64,000 nt of DNA from Biomphalaria glabrata. Its lineage: Eukaryota; Mollusca; Gastropoda; Planorbidae. The position numbers and the translations under genes are program-made. The stretch lies in the NCBI RefSeq assembly GCF_947242115.1, contig NC_074723.1, forward strand, positions 14,495,001-14,559,000, written 5' to 3'. Below, one piece after another: positions 1 through 11,094 of the stretch. Position 1 is the first letter of the stretch, and each line of letters begins with the position of its first letter. The notes beneath the pieces are model-generated. The model ran no database searches. It was given only the letters and a program-made list of their open reading frames with translations, and had not been told where the DNA came from.

Positions 1-570
1 TAAATTTTAGGAGAGAAAGAGAGAGGGAGAGAAAGAGAAAGGGAGAGAGGAAGAGAAAGGGAGAGAGGGAGAGAAAGAGAGAGGAAAAGAAAGAGAGAGG
101 GAGAGAAAGAGAGATGGAGAGAAAGAGAGAGGGAGAGAAAGAGAGAGAGAGAAAGAGAGATGGAGAGAAAGAGAGAGGGAGAGAAAGAGAGAGGGAGAGA
201 AAGAGAGAGGGAGAGAAAGAGAGATGGAGAGAAAGAGAGATGGAGAGAAAGAGAGAGAGAAAGAGAGAGGGAGAGAAAGAGAGATGGAGAGAAAGAGAGA
301 TGGAGAGAAAGAGAGAGAGAAAGAGAGAGGGAGAGAAAAAGAGATGGAGAGAAAGAGAGAGGGAGAGAAAGAGAGAGGGAGAGAAAGAGAGATGGAGAGA
401 AAGAGAGATGGAGAGAAAGAGAGAGGGAGAGAAAGAGAGAGGGAGAGAGATGGAGAGAAAAAGAGAGGGAGAGAAAGAGAGATGGAGAGAAAGAGAGAGG
501 GAGAGAAAGAGAGATGGAGAGAAAGAGAGAGGGAGAGAAAGAGAGAGGGAGAGAAAGAGAAATTAAGATA
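1..570. repeat. Purine-rich minisatellite, roughly 16-bp GA units
   Basis: The + strand is almost entirely A and G, built from units such as GAGATGGAGAGAAAGA and GAGAGGGAGAGAAAGA in irregular order. The only pyrimidines are the T of scattered GATGG words. Three overlapping open frames rich in Glu, Arg and Lys are by-products of the repeat. The array starts before or at the window edge and ends where the sequence turns to AATTAAGATAAAAATACG. Confidence 0.95.
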
Positions 571-571
571 A

Positions 572-1140
572 AAATACGCCTTTAATTTCTTTGTCTGGTA
601 TTTTGTGTGTTATGAGAAACAATGTCTCTCACTCTGTTTCATATATCCAGTAATATTAGTTCCTATCTTGGTCTATCGTGGCCCACTACTATACGCCAGG
701 CACTATAACAAACTGTTTGAATGAGTTGCCATTCTCTCGTCTAATCCTAAGGCTTATTCATACATTAGCATCAAAGTTACAGGACTTCCAGTTTTCCATC
801 CGCAGTCGGGTGCAGCTTTAATCGTGCGGAGATACTGTCTTCGTGACCGTCTGGGCCAGTGAACACTCCACATAGTGCTACCGAATGTCATTGGCTCGGC
901 CCAAACCTTACATTCAGATTAATGTCCTCATTGATTTTTAAAGCCATCAATCTCACAACAATCTGTTGTCATTGCATACATAATATGCCATGTCATAGAT
1001 CCCCTGTCATTAGTTGCTTTTTTTTCTCTACAAATTATCTTTCATTATATTTTTTTTAAATTAAATATTAGCATTATTGTTTTCTAAATAGCGGTTAGAA
1101 AGTTTAAGACTTTTTATTTGGGGATTTTCGCATTGCTAAT
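572..1140. other. Unassigned AT-rich sequence
   Basis: I see no long frame, structured repeat or recognisable element here. The short open frame at 859-1059 has no familiar motif and ends in a T-rich run, so I do not call it a gene. Confidence 0.5.
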
Positions 1141-1145
1141 TCGTA

Positions 1146-1430
1146 AAGTCGGGACGAGAGAAACCTGCCCCTGTGGAGCATCAAAAGAGAATGCTGACCA
1201 TGTCCTTCAAAGTTGCAAACTATATCGAGAGGTCCAAACAAGACTTAAAACACTCCTATAGAGCAAAAATTATACGGAGAACTGCCTTATTTGGAAACCA
1301 ATGCGCGGTTCATCTCAGACATAGGATTACTGATCTGAACCCTCCAGCATGTCACATGAGAACGAGGAAGAAGTTTGTATTCTATGCAATGGTAGAGAGA
1401 AACAAAGGGGAGTAGAGTGTTATCTGACCA
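1146..1430 (+). pseudogene. LINE C-terminal fragment with CCHC-like motif
   Basis: The + strand reads TCPCGASKENADHVLQSCKLYRE from about 1162, split as a Cys-x-Cys, then His and Cys at the spacing seen after the reverse transcriptase in jockey/Nimbus-like non-LTR retrotransposons of molluscs. The frame then reaches a stop (TAG near 1259) and continues with CLIWKPMRG, which resembles the 'W-P-x-G' stretch downstream in such proteins. More stops and shifts follow. Only the last hundred or so codons are present, so this is a 5'-truncated, decayed copy. The family assignment is from memory of the motif; the clade is uncertain. Confidence 0.6.
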
Positions 1431-1479
1431 CACTGCATCCTCGTGAACTGGTCAAGGTTTCATTTCTTTAAAGCATGTT

Positions 1480-3570
1480 TAAGATCATAAGGGAATAAAA
1501 CGTTTCTTTGAAATGGTTATGGGTAAGTCCATTGATAGCTCAAGGTAATGGGTATGAAATGTTTAGGGGTATGTCAAGTTTAAGGATAGAACAATGATGG
1601 GGATAAGACGAAATAAAGGATAAGAAAATGATAGGGGTAAAACAAGGATAGGGGTAAAACGAGGTTGGAAAGATGAATAGGTTTGGTATACGAAAATATT
1701 GAGGATAAATCAAGGTTAGCATCGAAGGGAAAATCATTTCAAGAACATAAACACAGACACAGGCTTAAGTTCCGAAACCAACAAAAAGCGAAGGAGAAGA
1801 AAAGAATTGTTGGGGGGGGGGGAGAGAAAGGTGTGTGTGTGTGTGGGGGGGGATAAACTGTCGCTATATGTCCAGGTCGTGAGCACGCACAGTCAACGCT
1901 CATTCCCAGCTCAGAGGCGGAAATACAGACCTGCCTTTTATGAGGAGGGGCGGTGGGAGGAAATCGATTTCATTAAATCCTTTTTAAGGAATCAACCACA
2001 CGTTACTAGCACACACACAAACCCACACACAAGTGAACAGACGCTCTCTGACACGCAGCCACGGATCTTGTAATGGCAGACAATACACACCGTAACAATA
2101 TACAATGTAACAAAAAAAAAACCTACTGTAACAGTAATCACTGTAAAGTAACATAAAACTCCAATAACATTCATAAATGTTACACCAATAAAGAAACAAC
2201 AACACAGCTTTCCATTCAAACGACATGGACAACTTCGATACCCTTCCTACATGATTAATCTCTAAGCTCAGTCTAGAAATCTCAGCACAAACACAAATCT
2301 CAAACGCAATAACAAAAAAAAAAAAAGGTTTCAACACTAATAAAAGATATTTTTAAAATGTCAATATAAATGACAGCAATGAGCCTGATCGAGCGTTTTC
2401 CGACAACTGCCTATAGTTCTACACTTCAAGAGTTTAATTCTTCTTTACAACTGTATAATGGATGATCCTTGTAAACACTGAATGATGTTTATATATGATG
2501 GCAGTACTAGATTCGATGTTCTGTAAAATGTTTGTTTGTAAAATGTTTTACATGTTTCGTATGTCCCTTCAGAGTTGAAAGATTATGTGTTTTATTTTAT
2601 AAGTTAAGACACAATACGCCTACAGAGTTTTAGTTGTCTACCAGCAGTTTGGTGTTACAAGTCAACGACCGTGCAGAACAAGAAGGCGAACAATCAACTT
2701 TAGATCTAGAGGCTATACACTCAGATCTAAGGAACGAAACTTAACAGGCTTCATTTTTTTAGGGGGGGGGGATGTGGCGGCACTCTTCAAACATACCAAT
2801 AACTTAACCTGCAAACACCAGCCTCAAAAGTACAAAAGACAAAAAAAAAATATGTGATTAAAAAAAACAAAAATAAAATATTAACAAAGACAAATCTAAT
2901 ATATTGTTCCTTTACCCTTGAAGAAATGAATGGAAAAGATTCGTTATGATTAAATTACCGAATATCTCTTACTGTCCACTATTGATAGAACATGACCCAT
3001 ATGAATTAAGGCAGTATAAGCAGTATGACCTTTAGAACTAGTGGATTTTTAAAACTTTTATTAAGAAGAAAAGAATGAATGCTTATGGTTAATTCTGATC
3101 CTGAGATTTCATTTTGTGGGGGTAACAATACATTCAAAGTTGGCAAGTTATTATTATTATTATTTTTTTAATGTAGAGATAAAATATGCTTTTCACCTTG
3201 TCATCTTCATCCTTAAACATTCAAGATGATGTTTTTTAAAAGAAGAAAAAAGGGGCTTGAAAACAAGATGTCTTCACTAATGAGGATCTTGATGTATGAC
3301 AGGCGGCTGGATTAATTAGAACCTAGAAGAAGAGAAAACTGCCAGATGAAAAAAAAATTGTTTCCTAAAAGGAATTCCCGTCAACGTTTTTATGTATTTA
3401 TTGTATTTACTAATATTTTTAAAAAATTATTAGTTTTTAAATTTAGAAATAGTATTTTTTTTCTTTGCATATTTATGAAAGCTTTATGGACCTCATAACG
3501 ATCGCCATAGGCCGTCCATTTCAAGCTTTGGTGAGGAATGGGCAAATAAGGCGCAATGGACCTACTTACA
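1480..3570. other. Unassigned AT-rich sequence with short G runs
   Basis: Contains G runs and a GT microsatellite at 1810-1853, a G run near 2763-2771, and many A or T homopolymers. The short frames at 1807-2073 and 1984-2337 have repetitive or low-complexity translations and no motif I recognise. No RNA gene or transposon end was found. Confidence 0.4.
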
Positions 3571-3599
3571 AATACGAAAAAAAAATGACCTTAAAAATC

Positions 3600-3770
3600 C
3601 ACATGAAGACTCAAAGGTAACACTTTTCTTATTCCATATGCTAGTCCTGCTTTTTTCCCTAGTACCATTACGACAAGGAACGGGTTGCTTGAATCAGTCA
3701 GAAAAATCAATGACTTTTCAGAGTTTAAGTCTTTATTTAGCATATGGCCTACTAGATTTACACACGGATA
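3600..3770 (+). pseudogene. LINE reverse-transcriptase protein C-terminal fragment
   Basis: Read from about 3617 on the + strand the translation gives GNTFLIPYASPAFFPSTITT followed by RNGLLESVRKINDFSEFKSL. The order 'F-IPYA ... FFPS-I--WN-L ... FS-FK--L' is the extreme C-terminus of jockey/CR1-type LINE ORF2 proteins, and it parallels the C-terminus of the better preserved copy at 30.1 kb. A few residues between PYA and FFPS are missing relative to that copy, and no upstream polymerase motifs remain. It is a short, 5'-truncated relic. Confidence 0.6.
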
Positions 3771-3779
3771 CATGTTTAT

Positions 3780-4435
3780 ACCAGCGATGAAAAGGTAGGT
3801 TTGTATTACAAATACAGTAGTTTGGAATCGAATACTACCTCCGCTACTTAGTATACACTATAGCTGCTTTTAATAATAAGAAGCTGTAGATCGATCCTAA
3901 CTATGCAGTAAAATAGTTTGGAATGATTGAATGCCTTTTTTTTTTCTTTTTTTTTTATATTATTTATTCAGGTCAGTGTTTTAAAACTCTCATGGTGCCC
4001 TATTTCCAAACATACTTCTGAAGTGTCTGAGAGTGCCACTTTCTTTTTGGTTAGGGATGTTTACGCCTGTCATCACCGGAAGGAGAAGATAAGCCAGTGT
4101 TATTGATGACAGTTACTACAACATGTGTAGTCTCCCCTCATGCTTTCTAAGAAATAAGGGAGTGTTTGCAGTTTGTCAAACCGTGGTTTGTATCGCTTCT
4201 GAGGCCATCACTTCAATCGGGTTGCCGTTGTTTGTACTGACATGAATGAAGAATGATCTGCTGATAGTTTCAAGTCTCTGATAGGTCAATAAATGACCTG
4301 TTAGAATGTGAGAATCTTTAGCATCCAATCCTTAAGTTCTAAACAGATTATTGGATCTAAATCTAGTAAGCGACGTCTCTATGCCGACACGCATGACGAT
4401 ATACAAAATGAGGCCACTCCATAACAAATATTTTG
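3780..4435. other. Unassigned sequence
   Basis: No open frame with a recognisable product and no structured repeat, apart from T runs around 3938-3955. Confidence 0.4.
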
Positions 4436-4440
4436 GTAAA

Positions 4441-4500
4441 TAAGAGAGAGAGAACGAGAGAGGAGAGAGAGAGAAAGAGGGAGGGGAGGATGAACGTGAG
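4441..4500. repeat. GA-rich simple repeat
   Basis: A run of GAGAGA/GAGGGAGG on the + strand that precedes the 26-bp purine array. It may be an eroded edge of that array. Confidence 0.75.
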
Positions 4501-4564
4501 TCAAAGAGGATGAACAAGGAAAAGGAGAGATCTGGTGGAAGAGACGAGAGTGTTGGAGAATGAG

Positions 4565-5980
4565 AAAGCTGGAGGATTAGAGAGAAGGTTGGGGAAGATA
4601 AGAGAAAGAGGGTGAGGAAAGGTAGGTAATAGAGAGAGAGTGAGGGAAAGTAGATAAGAGAGAGAGTGAGGAAATGTAGATAAGAGCGAGTGTGAGGAAA
4701 GGTAGATAAGAGAAAGAGAGTGAGAAAAGGTAGATAAAAGAGAGAGAGTGAGGAAAGGTAGATAAGAGAGAGAGTGAGGGAAAGTAGATAAGAGAAAGAG
4801 AGTGAGGGAAAGTAGATAAGAGAGAGAGTGAGGGAAAGTAGATAAGAGAGAGAGTGAGGGAAAGTAGATAAGAGAGAGAGTGAGGGAAAGTAGATAAGAG
4901 AGAGAGTGAGGGAAAGTAGATAAGAGAAAGAGAGTGAGGGAAAGTAGATAAGAGAGAGAGTGAGGGAAAGTAGATAAGAGAGAGAGTGAGGGAAAGTAGA
5001 TAAGAGAGAGAGTGAGGGAAAGTAGATAAGAGAGAGAGTGAGGGAAAGTAGATAAGAGAGAGAGTGAGGGAAAGTAGATAAGAGAAAGAGAGTGAGGGAA
5101 AGTAGATAAGAGAGAGAGTGAGGGAAAGTAGATAAGAGAGAGAGTGAGGGAAAGTAGATAAGAGAGAGAATGAGGGAAAGTAGATAAGAGAAAGAGAGTG
5201 AGGGAAAGTAGATAAGAGAGAGAGTGAGGGAAAGTAGATAAGAGAGAGTGAGGGAAAGTAGATAAGAGAGACAGTGAGGGAAAGTAGATAAGAGAGAGAG
5301 TGAGGGAAAGTAGATAAGAGAGAGAGTGAGGGAAAGTAGATAAGAGAAAGAGAGTGAGGGAAAGTAGATAAGAGAGAGAGTGAGGGAAAGTAGATAAGAG
5401 AGAGAGTGAGGGAAAGTAGATAAGAGAGAGAGTGAGGGAAAGTAGATAAGAGAGAGAGTGAGGGAAAGTAGATAAGAGAGAGAGTGAGGGAAAGTAGATA
5501 AGAGAGAGAGTGAGGGAAAGTAGATAAGAGAAAGAGAGTGAGGGAAAGTAGATAAGAGAGAGAGTGAGGGAAAGTAGATAAGAGAGAGAGTGAGGGAAAG
5601 TAGATAAGAGAGAGAATGAGGGAAAGTAGATAAGAGAAAGAGAGTGAGGGAAAGTAGATAAGAGATGGAGTGAGGGAAAGTAGATAAGAGATAGAGTGAG
5701 GGAAAGTAGATAAGAGAGAGAGTGAGGGAAAGTAGATAAGAGAGAGAATGAGGGAAAGTAGATAAGAGAGAGAGTGAGGGAAAGTAGATAAGAGAGAGAG
5801 TGAGGGAAAGTAGATAAGAGAGAGAGTGAGGGAAAGTAGATAAGAGAGAGAGTGAGGGAAAGTAGATAAGAGAGAGAGTGAGGGAAAGTAGATAAGAGAG
5901 AGAGTGAGGGAAAGTAGATAAGAGAGAGAGTGAGGGAAAGTAGATAAGAGAGAGAGTGAGGGAAAGTAGATAAGAGAGAA
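4565..5980. repeat. 26-bp purine-rich minisatellite
   Basis: About 53 head-to-tail copies of a 26-bp unit made of AGGGAAAGTAGATAAG plus GAGAGAGTG, with interspersed 28-bp variants that carry AGAGAAAGAGAG. The left edge is more diverged (AGGTAGGTAATAG, AGCGAGTGTG) and the right three quarters are near identical. On the minus strand all three frames are open, which gives a 523-residue Leu/Ser/Phe-rich frame with 26-residue period. This follows from 26 not being a multiple of three and the unit lacking stops, so it is not a gene. Confidence 0.95.
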
Positions 5981-5989
5981 GGGAAACAG

Positions 5990-7160
5990 AGTGAAAGTGA
6001 AAGAGAATAAACGAGAAACTGAGTGATTATGACAACATTGGAAATAAAGAAACATTTCCCAAAGCGTTAGTTTGATTTCAAATGAGTCAGACCAACCAAG
6101 AAATCTACTACAGCTGCCTACACACCCTGACCAGTGACTTGCATACATTTTACATAATAAAACACTTTCTTATGCAGATTTTATCTTCGACCTCTGCGTG
6201 GTGTTACTGGCAGCTGCCCCCGCGAGACTTCTGCTACTACAATTTTTTAAAATCTATTCTTCTTTCCCCGTGGTTGACTTTCCGAGTTCTCAAACAGGTC
6301 AGCAACTTTTCAAACCAGCTTAATAATTAATAACTTATAGGCTATACGTTTATAAGTGACTGCAATTATGAAATAAGCATGTGTCACAGACCTATATATA
6401 TATATTATACCTAGACTGGACATGGAGATCTTGTAAACTACACACAAATGTCTTCAAAAATAGTTATGAGAAGTAGAGTCTCTTTATCAACCTTAACCTA
6501 TGTAACATGTAGTTTAATGTTTATATCAGAATAACTGAACATTGAAAACAAGACAAACATTAAAATATACATTCAAAAATAAAGACAATACGTCCATTAT
6601 ACAACTAAAAAATATAATTAAATAAAAAAAAATAATAAAAGAAATTATTTGCTGATTTTAACAAAATAAGATGCGTGAATGTGCATGGGTACGATATCAG
6701 CCAGCGACTATGCATACCTTTGAGATTATTTATTGATTTTATCATTATATGGACATCTAGATCTAATACTAGACTTTGACTTTTGATTTAGACCTCTTCA
6801 GATCTTATATAAATCAAAATCTACTTCTAGATCTAGAATCTAGATGTAAAATATACTAGACTTTTATAATCTTTCAATAAACTTGAAGAAACTTTAAATT
6901 TACTCAGTTATCGCATAATTTCCCTACGGTAAACTACTGCTGGCTGTGCCATGTTTTTATTTTATTTTTTATTATTGACTAATTCCAATGAGAGGCCTTT
7001 CAATCTAGACTTAGAAGACGATGCGCAAACATTTCCTAAACAATAATTTAGTATACCGTTGAATCAATAATACTTTACATTCGGAAAATCCCGAACGCGT
7101 TAGTTCTTTCAAGAACGCGATAGTCCTTTCAAAATCAATGCTGGATCTAGACCTAAACCT
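5990..7160. other. Unassigned AT-rich sequence with TCTAGATCT words
   Basis: A short TA run lies near 6394-6406. Between 6740 and 6850 there are several palindromic TCTAGATCTAGA-like words. No gene or transposon end could be supported. Confidence 0.4.
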
Positions 7161-7162
7161 CA

Positions 7163-7280
7163 ACGATATACATCAGCTGTTAAATTTCTAGAAAAATCGT
7201 TAGAGACGTTTTTGAGATCAGCGTCCAAGTTCCTGTAGGCTCAAGCTTACATAAAGGTCTGACTTGAATAAATGTATTGT
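7163..7280 (+). repeat. Dispersed repeat family B, copy 1
   Basis: Shares with three other places in the window an ordered series: GATATACATC, then CTGTTAAATTTCTA, AAAATCGTTAGAG, CGTTTTTGAGA and CAGCGTCC. With the inverted copy at 23.8 kb it also shares GACTTGAATAAA further on. It has no coding capacity. It behaves like a SINE or the tail of a non-autonomous element, but I cannot name the family. Confidence 0.6.
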
Positions 7281-7289
7281 AATAAAAGC

Positions 7290-8850
7290 GCTCTAGTCTC
7301 ATAATTATTATTTTGCAATTTTGTAAATTACATTATCTAGATCTAGAAAGATCTAGCTAATCAAGCTATTTACATGTACAATCTAAATTCATAATTTGAT
7401 TAAAATCAACAGACTTGAAATATTTCGATCTCGGATTTTCGAAACAGTCTCATTTGAAACTAACATGAAATGTCTTTATATCATAGATTTGCGCGAATAT
7501 ATAGTTCTTATTATTGTTAGTCTAAATAGATTAGAAATTTAACTACATGACTGATTCAAGCTAGTTAATACAGATTAATATAAGCTTTTTTTTATTTTTT
7601 ATTTTTATTTTTAGAAGCTGATTAACTAAGACATCTTCATGTATAGATTGTACTTTGATTTCCCACAGCTCATTGTTGACTACGTGGGTATGGTGACGTG
7701 TATATGTAGAACTAATGCCTTTCGTGTAATAGGCCTGCAGTTTGATGAACTTCATCGCCTCTCATCACTCCAGTGTGTCTGTTTATTTACAAGGACACCT
7801 TAGCGCTAGCATTCAACTAATGTTTCTTCTGTCACCATGGGAACGCTTCTCTCTAGGACAGCGGGTAAAATAACACCGAACATTATTAACATAAACACAC
7901 CCACTCAAGCACACACACACAGAAATCAGAATCAAGAAACACTAGTGGAGCTCTATGAATGTCATCCCAGGGCTACCACCACACAGATCTCCATTTCCCA
8001 TCTTCGAGTGTATTTGTTCCTAGCCCTCTACCGTGGCCTCGTCTCATTAGACGACTAATTGCGTCAAACAACTCGTGTTTTTCCAGGATCTGGCCAGAGA
8101 AAACAGAAGAGACGAGCCATAGGATCTGTGGAAACGCGACTCCATTACCCTGGATCACACGTTCAGGTGGTGGGACAAATAACCCAGCTCTTAGGTCGTG
8201 ACACACTTTGGAAGGACTCACCGTTTTTGTTTTAAGAGGGCCCTGTCAATATCTTTGTTGAGAGTCAGAGGTCAAGTTCTGAAGATTATTGGATATTAGT
8301 ATTTAATTATTCAGATTAGGCATTTTGTTTGTTTGTTTGTTTTGTCAGAATAATATTAGATCTACGTATGTGTGTCTGCAAACGTGTGTGTGTACTTGTG
8401 TATGAGTGTGTGTGTTTATATTTTACTGCGTATGTGTGTACGTGAAGTGTAGTTCCATATATGAGACAACAGTTCAAGATTTTCAATACAAAGCTTTGCT
8501 CGAGTGTTAGGGTGTACACTATTCATACGATAGTATTCAGTTCCAATCCACTATTTATTAAAGACACAAAAGCAATGCCTGGTGAGCCGTTGAAATGTTC
8601 AACTCACGGACCACAGAAAAACTTGTCGAGTTTATTGGATGCCATCCTCTCGTACAACGTGGCCAGAAATTTCAAGGAGGCCAGATAGCACAGAGCCAAG
8701 GGTCGAATATGACCGCAAGCTCGTAGTCTGTGTACCCCTGAGATATTTAATAGCTTTTGTAGGATTTACTGTTGTGTTTTCATAAGTAAAGAAGCAATGT
8801 ATAAAACTTAAAAAAAAAAATAGAAATAGTATCTAAAGGGAAGAACTCCA
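7290..8850. other. Unassigned sequence with a GC-richer island
   Basis: Around 7940-8220 base composition rises above the AT-rich surroundings and about 80-codon frames are open on both strands (7959-8201 plus, 7973-8221 minus). Neither product is recognised. A GT-rich stretch lies near 8370-8445. Another 75-codon frame at 8461-8688 is also unrecognised. A real exon or an old transposon piece is possible, but the sequence alone does not decide. Confidence 0.35.
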
Positions 8851-8854
8851 CATT

Positions 8855-9105
8855 TACAGCTATATTTCTTAGTAATATAGAATATTTCCCCTTTTCGATA
8901 TAAAAAAAAACTAATTAATTACAACTAATTAATTGACTAATGTGTTATTCTTTTTATTGATTCATGTTTTGTGAGGTACAAGTTATAGTGTGTTTTAGGT
9001 CTCAACTTGATTCGAGAATGGGTGAGGTAGAAATAACGCGTACAAGATTTTTACCAGACAGACATACAGACAGAATGAGTTGATATAAGCTTTGTAAAAA
9101 AATTT
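8855..9105 (+). repeat. Dispersed repeat family A, copy 1
   Basis: Contains ACTAATTAATTGACTAAT, then TTGATTCATGTTTTG, then TCAACTTGATTCGAGAATGG, and ends in an ACAGACAGACA-type stretch and GAGTTGATATAAGCTTTG. The same ordered words occur in two copies at 45.4-45.9 kb. Non-coding and interspersed. A SINE or LINE 3' tail is likely, but the family is not known to me. Confidence 0.65.
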
Positions 9106-9139
9106 TTATTAACATTTTTGTTTCCATTCTCTCCTCAAA

Positions 9140-9186
9140 CCCCCCCCCCCCCCCCACCACCACCACCACCCCAACCCCAACCCCAA
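9140..9186. repeat. C-run with ACC and CCAACC repeats
   Basis: A run of about 16 C is followed by five ACC triplets and then CCAACCCCAACCCCAA. Simple low-complexity DNA. Confidence 0.95.
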
Positions 9187-9189
9187 ATT

Positions 9190-10550
9190 TGCCATAAAAA
9201 TAACAAAAAATTAGATAAAATTAAATCCTAGGCAAAAAAAATTTAGGCACTGACCGGCGAGACAATAATTTATTTTTCGTTTTGAAATGCTCTTAAATCA
9301 AAGCGAAATGGAATTTGGGCGTTAAGTATTCTGCGAAATTTCTCCTGTATCTATTAATCTACTTTCGATCTTCAGTTTTAAGAATGTAAAAAATAAAAAA
9401 ATAAAATAAAAATTCCTAAATGTGTCTTCGTATTGACCGAGAGATCAAGTCTTAGCAATACTATTATTTGTACAAAGCTTATGTCAACTCAGTCTGCCTG
9501 TCTGTCTGTCTGTCTGTCTGGGTTGGATTCTTTTATACGTTAATTTTTTCTCCCACTTCCCGTTCTCGGAGTCGACATTTGCACAATTATTCATTATCAT
9601 TATTCATTATCTTTGACAACATAGGAATCAATCCAAAAATGAATCCATTAGTGGTTATTAATCCACTTTGTTTACATAGAAAAAGGGGAGAAAAATCTTG
9701 CAAAATTGAGAGATAATATACTTTCACTCTATTTAATCTTTTTTTATCTGGTTGTTTTTTTTTTATGACTTCCAATGGTATTTTAAAACAATATTAATTA
9801 AAAATAAATGTAGATTTTTGTTGACATATCAGTATGAAATTATCAAAGTGTACTAACACACTAGCATATTATCCTTTGCAGATGTGGAGGAGTGTGCGAG
9901 TGTTATGGTTGGCAGTTTTCAACAATATTTAGTTTTAGATTTATAGCTTCACATCAAGATCATGATCTAGATCTAGTAGAATAATTTTTCTTTTTTACTT
10001 TATCTGAAAAAACAACCTCTTTAAAACGTCTAATTTGGAAGTGCCAAAATGACTGCCTATGAATTGCAGTAGTTTGGGCCAAATAACCCGCTCCCCATAA
10101 ACCAATTCTAAAGAAAATTGCTTTCAAGAAAACTGAAAGCTAAATATTTGAAGGGCACGGAAGCGGAGAATGAGGAACGGAAAGTTGGGTCCCTTGATGC
10201 ACTTTTTAAAATATGCTTGGCAATCGACTAAATGCTCTTTTTTTTTCATGGCCTGGGCTTTAAAAATAATAAAGAATAAGGACTTGTGATTTATATTATA
10301 CTCGTGGGTGGCCCAGTGGGTCAGTTGTACGGAAACTTCTACACCATGGGAGGGAAATGGTTAGTAGGAAAATCTTTTTGAATTTTGTTTCTAAAATGAG
10401 TTTATAAGTACGTGAATAAAATATGCTTGGACTTTTTATTGAAGTAATACTGCTCAATGTCAATGACCAAAAGTAGCCGTTGCACCGAAGAGTACATATT
10501 TGAACTTTTTTTTATTCAGATCATTTTCTTGACATAGATTCAAACTAAAT
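9190..10550. other. Unassigned AT-rich sequence
   Basis: Holds a (CTGT)n run at 9497-9521 and a GATCTAGATCTAG word near 9964. No gene, RNA or complete element was found. Confidence 0.4.
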
Positions 10551-10554
10551 AGAC

Positions 10555-10840
<286 letters not shown>

Positions 10841-11094
10841 TATATAAATACATAAGATGTTTAAATTACACTTTTAATTTTGAATTAAACAATGTGCATG
10901 TGTATGTGCATTTAATTTTCATAACCTTCGATGTTTTTTTACTAAAACAAACAAAAAAGATTTCGCTTTAAGAAAATATTTACTCTCTTCGAGTCCATTG
11001 TAAGATCAGATTGCCAATAGCGCTTTCTGTGCATGTCATTGATTTCTAAGAGTCGGATAGACAGTCAGAGAACAAAATCATCTAGACTCTAGAG

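Noticed and set aside
4577-6148. 523-residue minus-strand open frame
   Set aside because: It is a direct read of the 26-bp purine array. All frames are open because the unit has no stops on that strand, and there is no non-repeat domain.
10297-10345. tRNA-like stretch GTGGCCCAGTGGGTCAG
   Set aside because: No B box follows at the right distance and no cloverleaf is evident.
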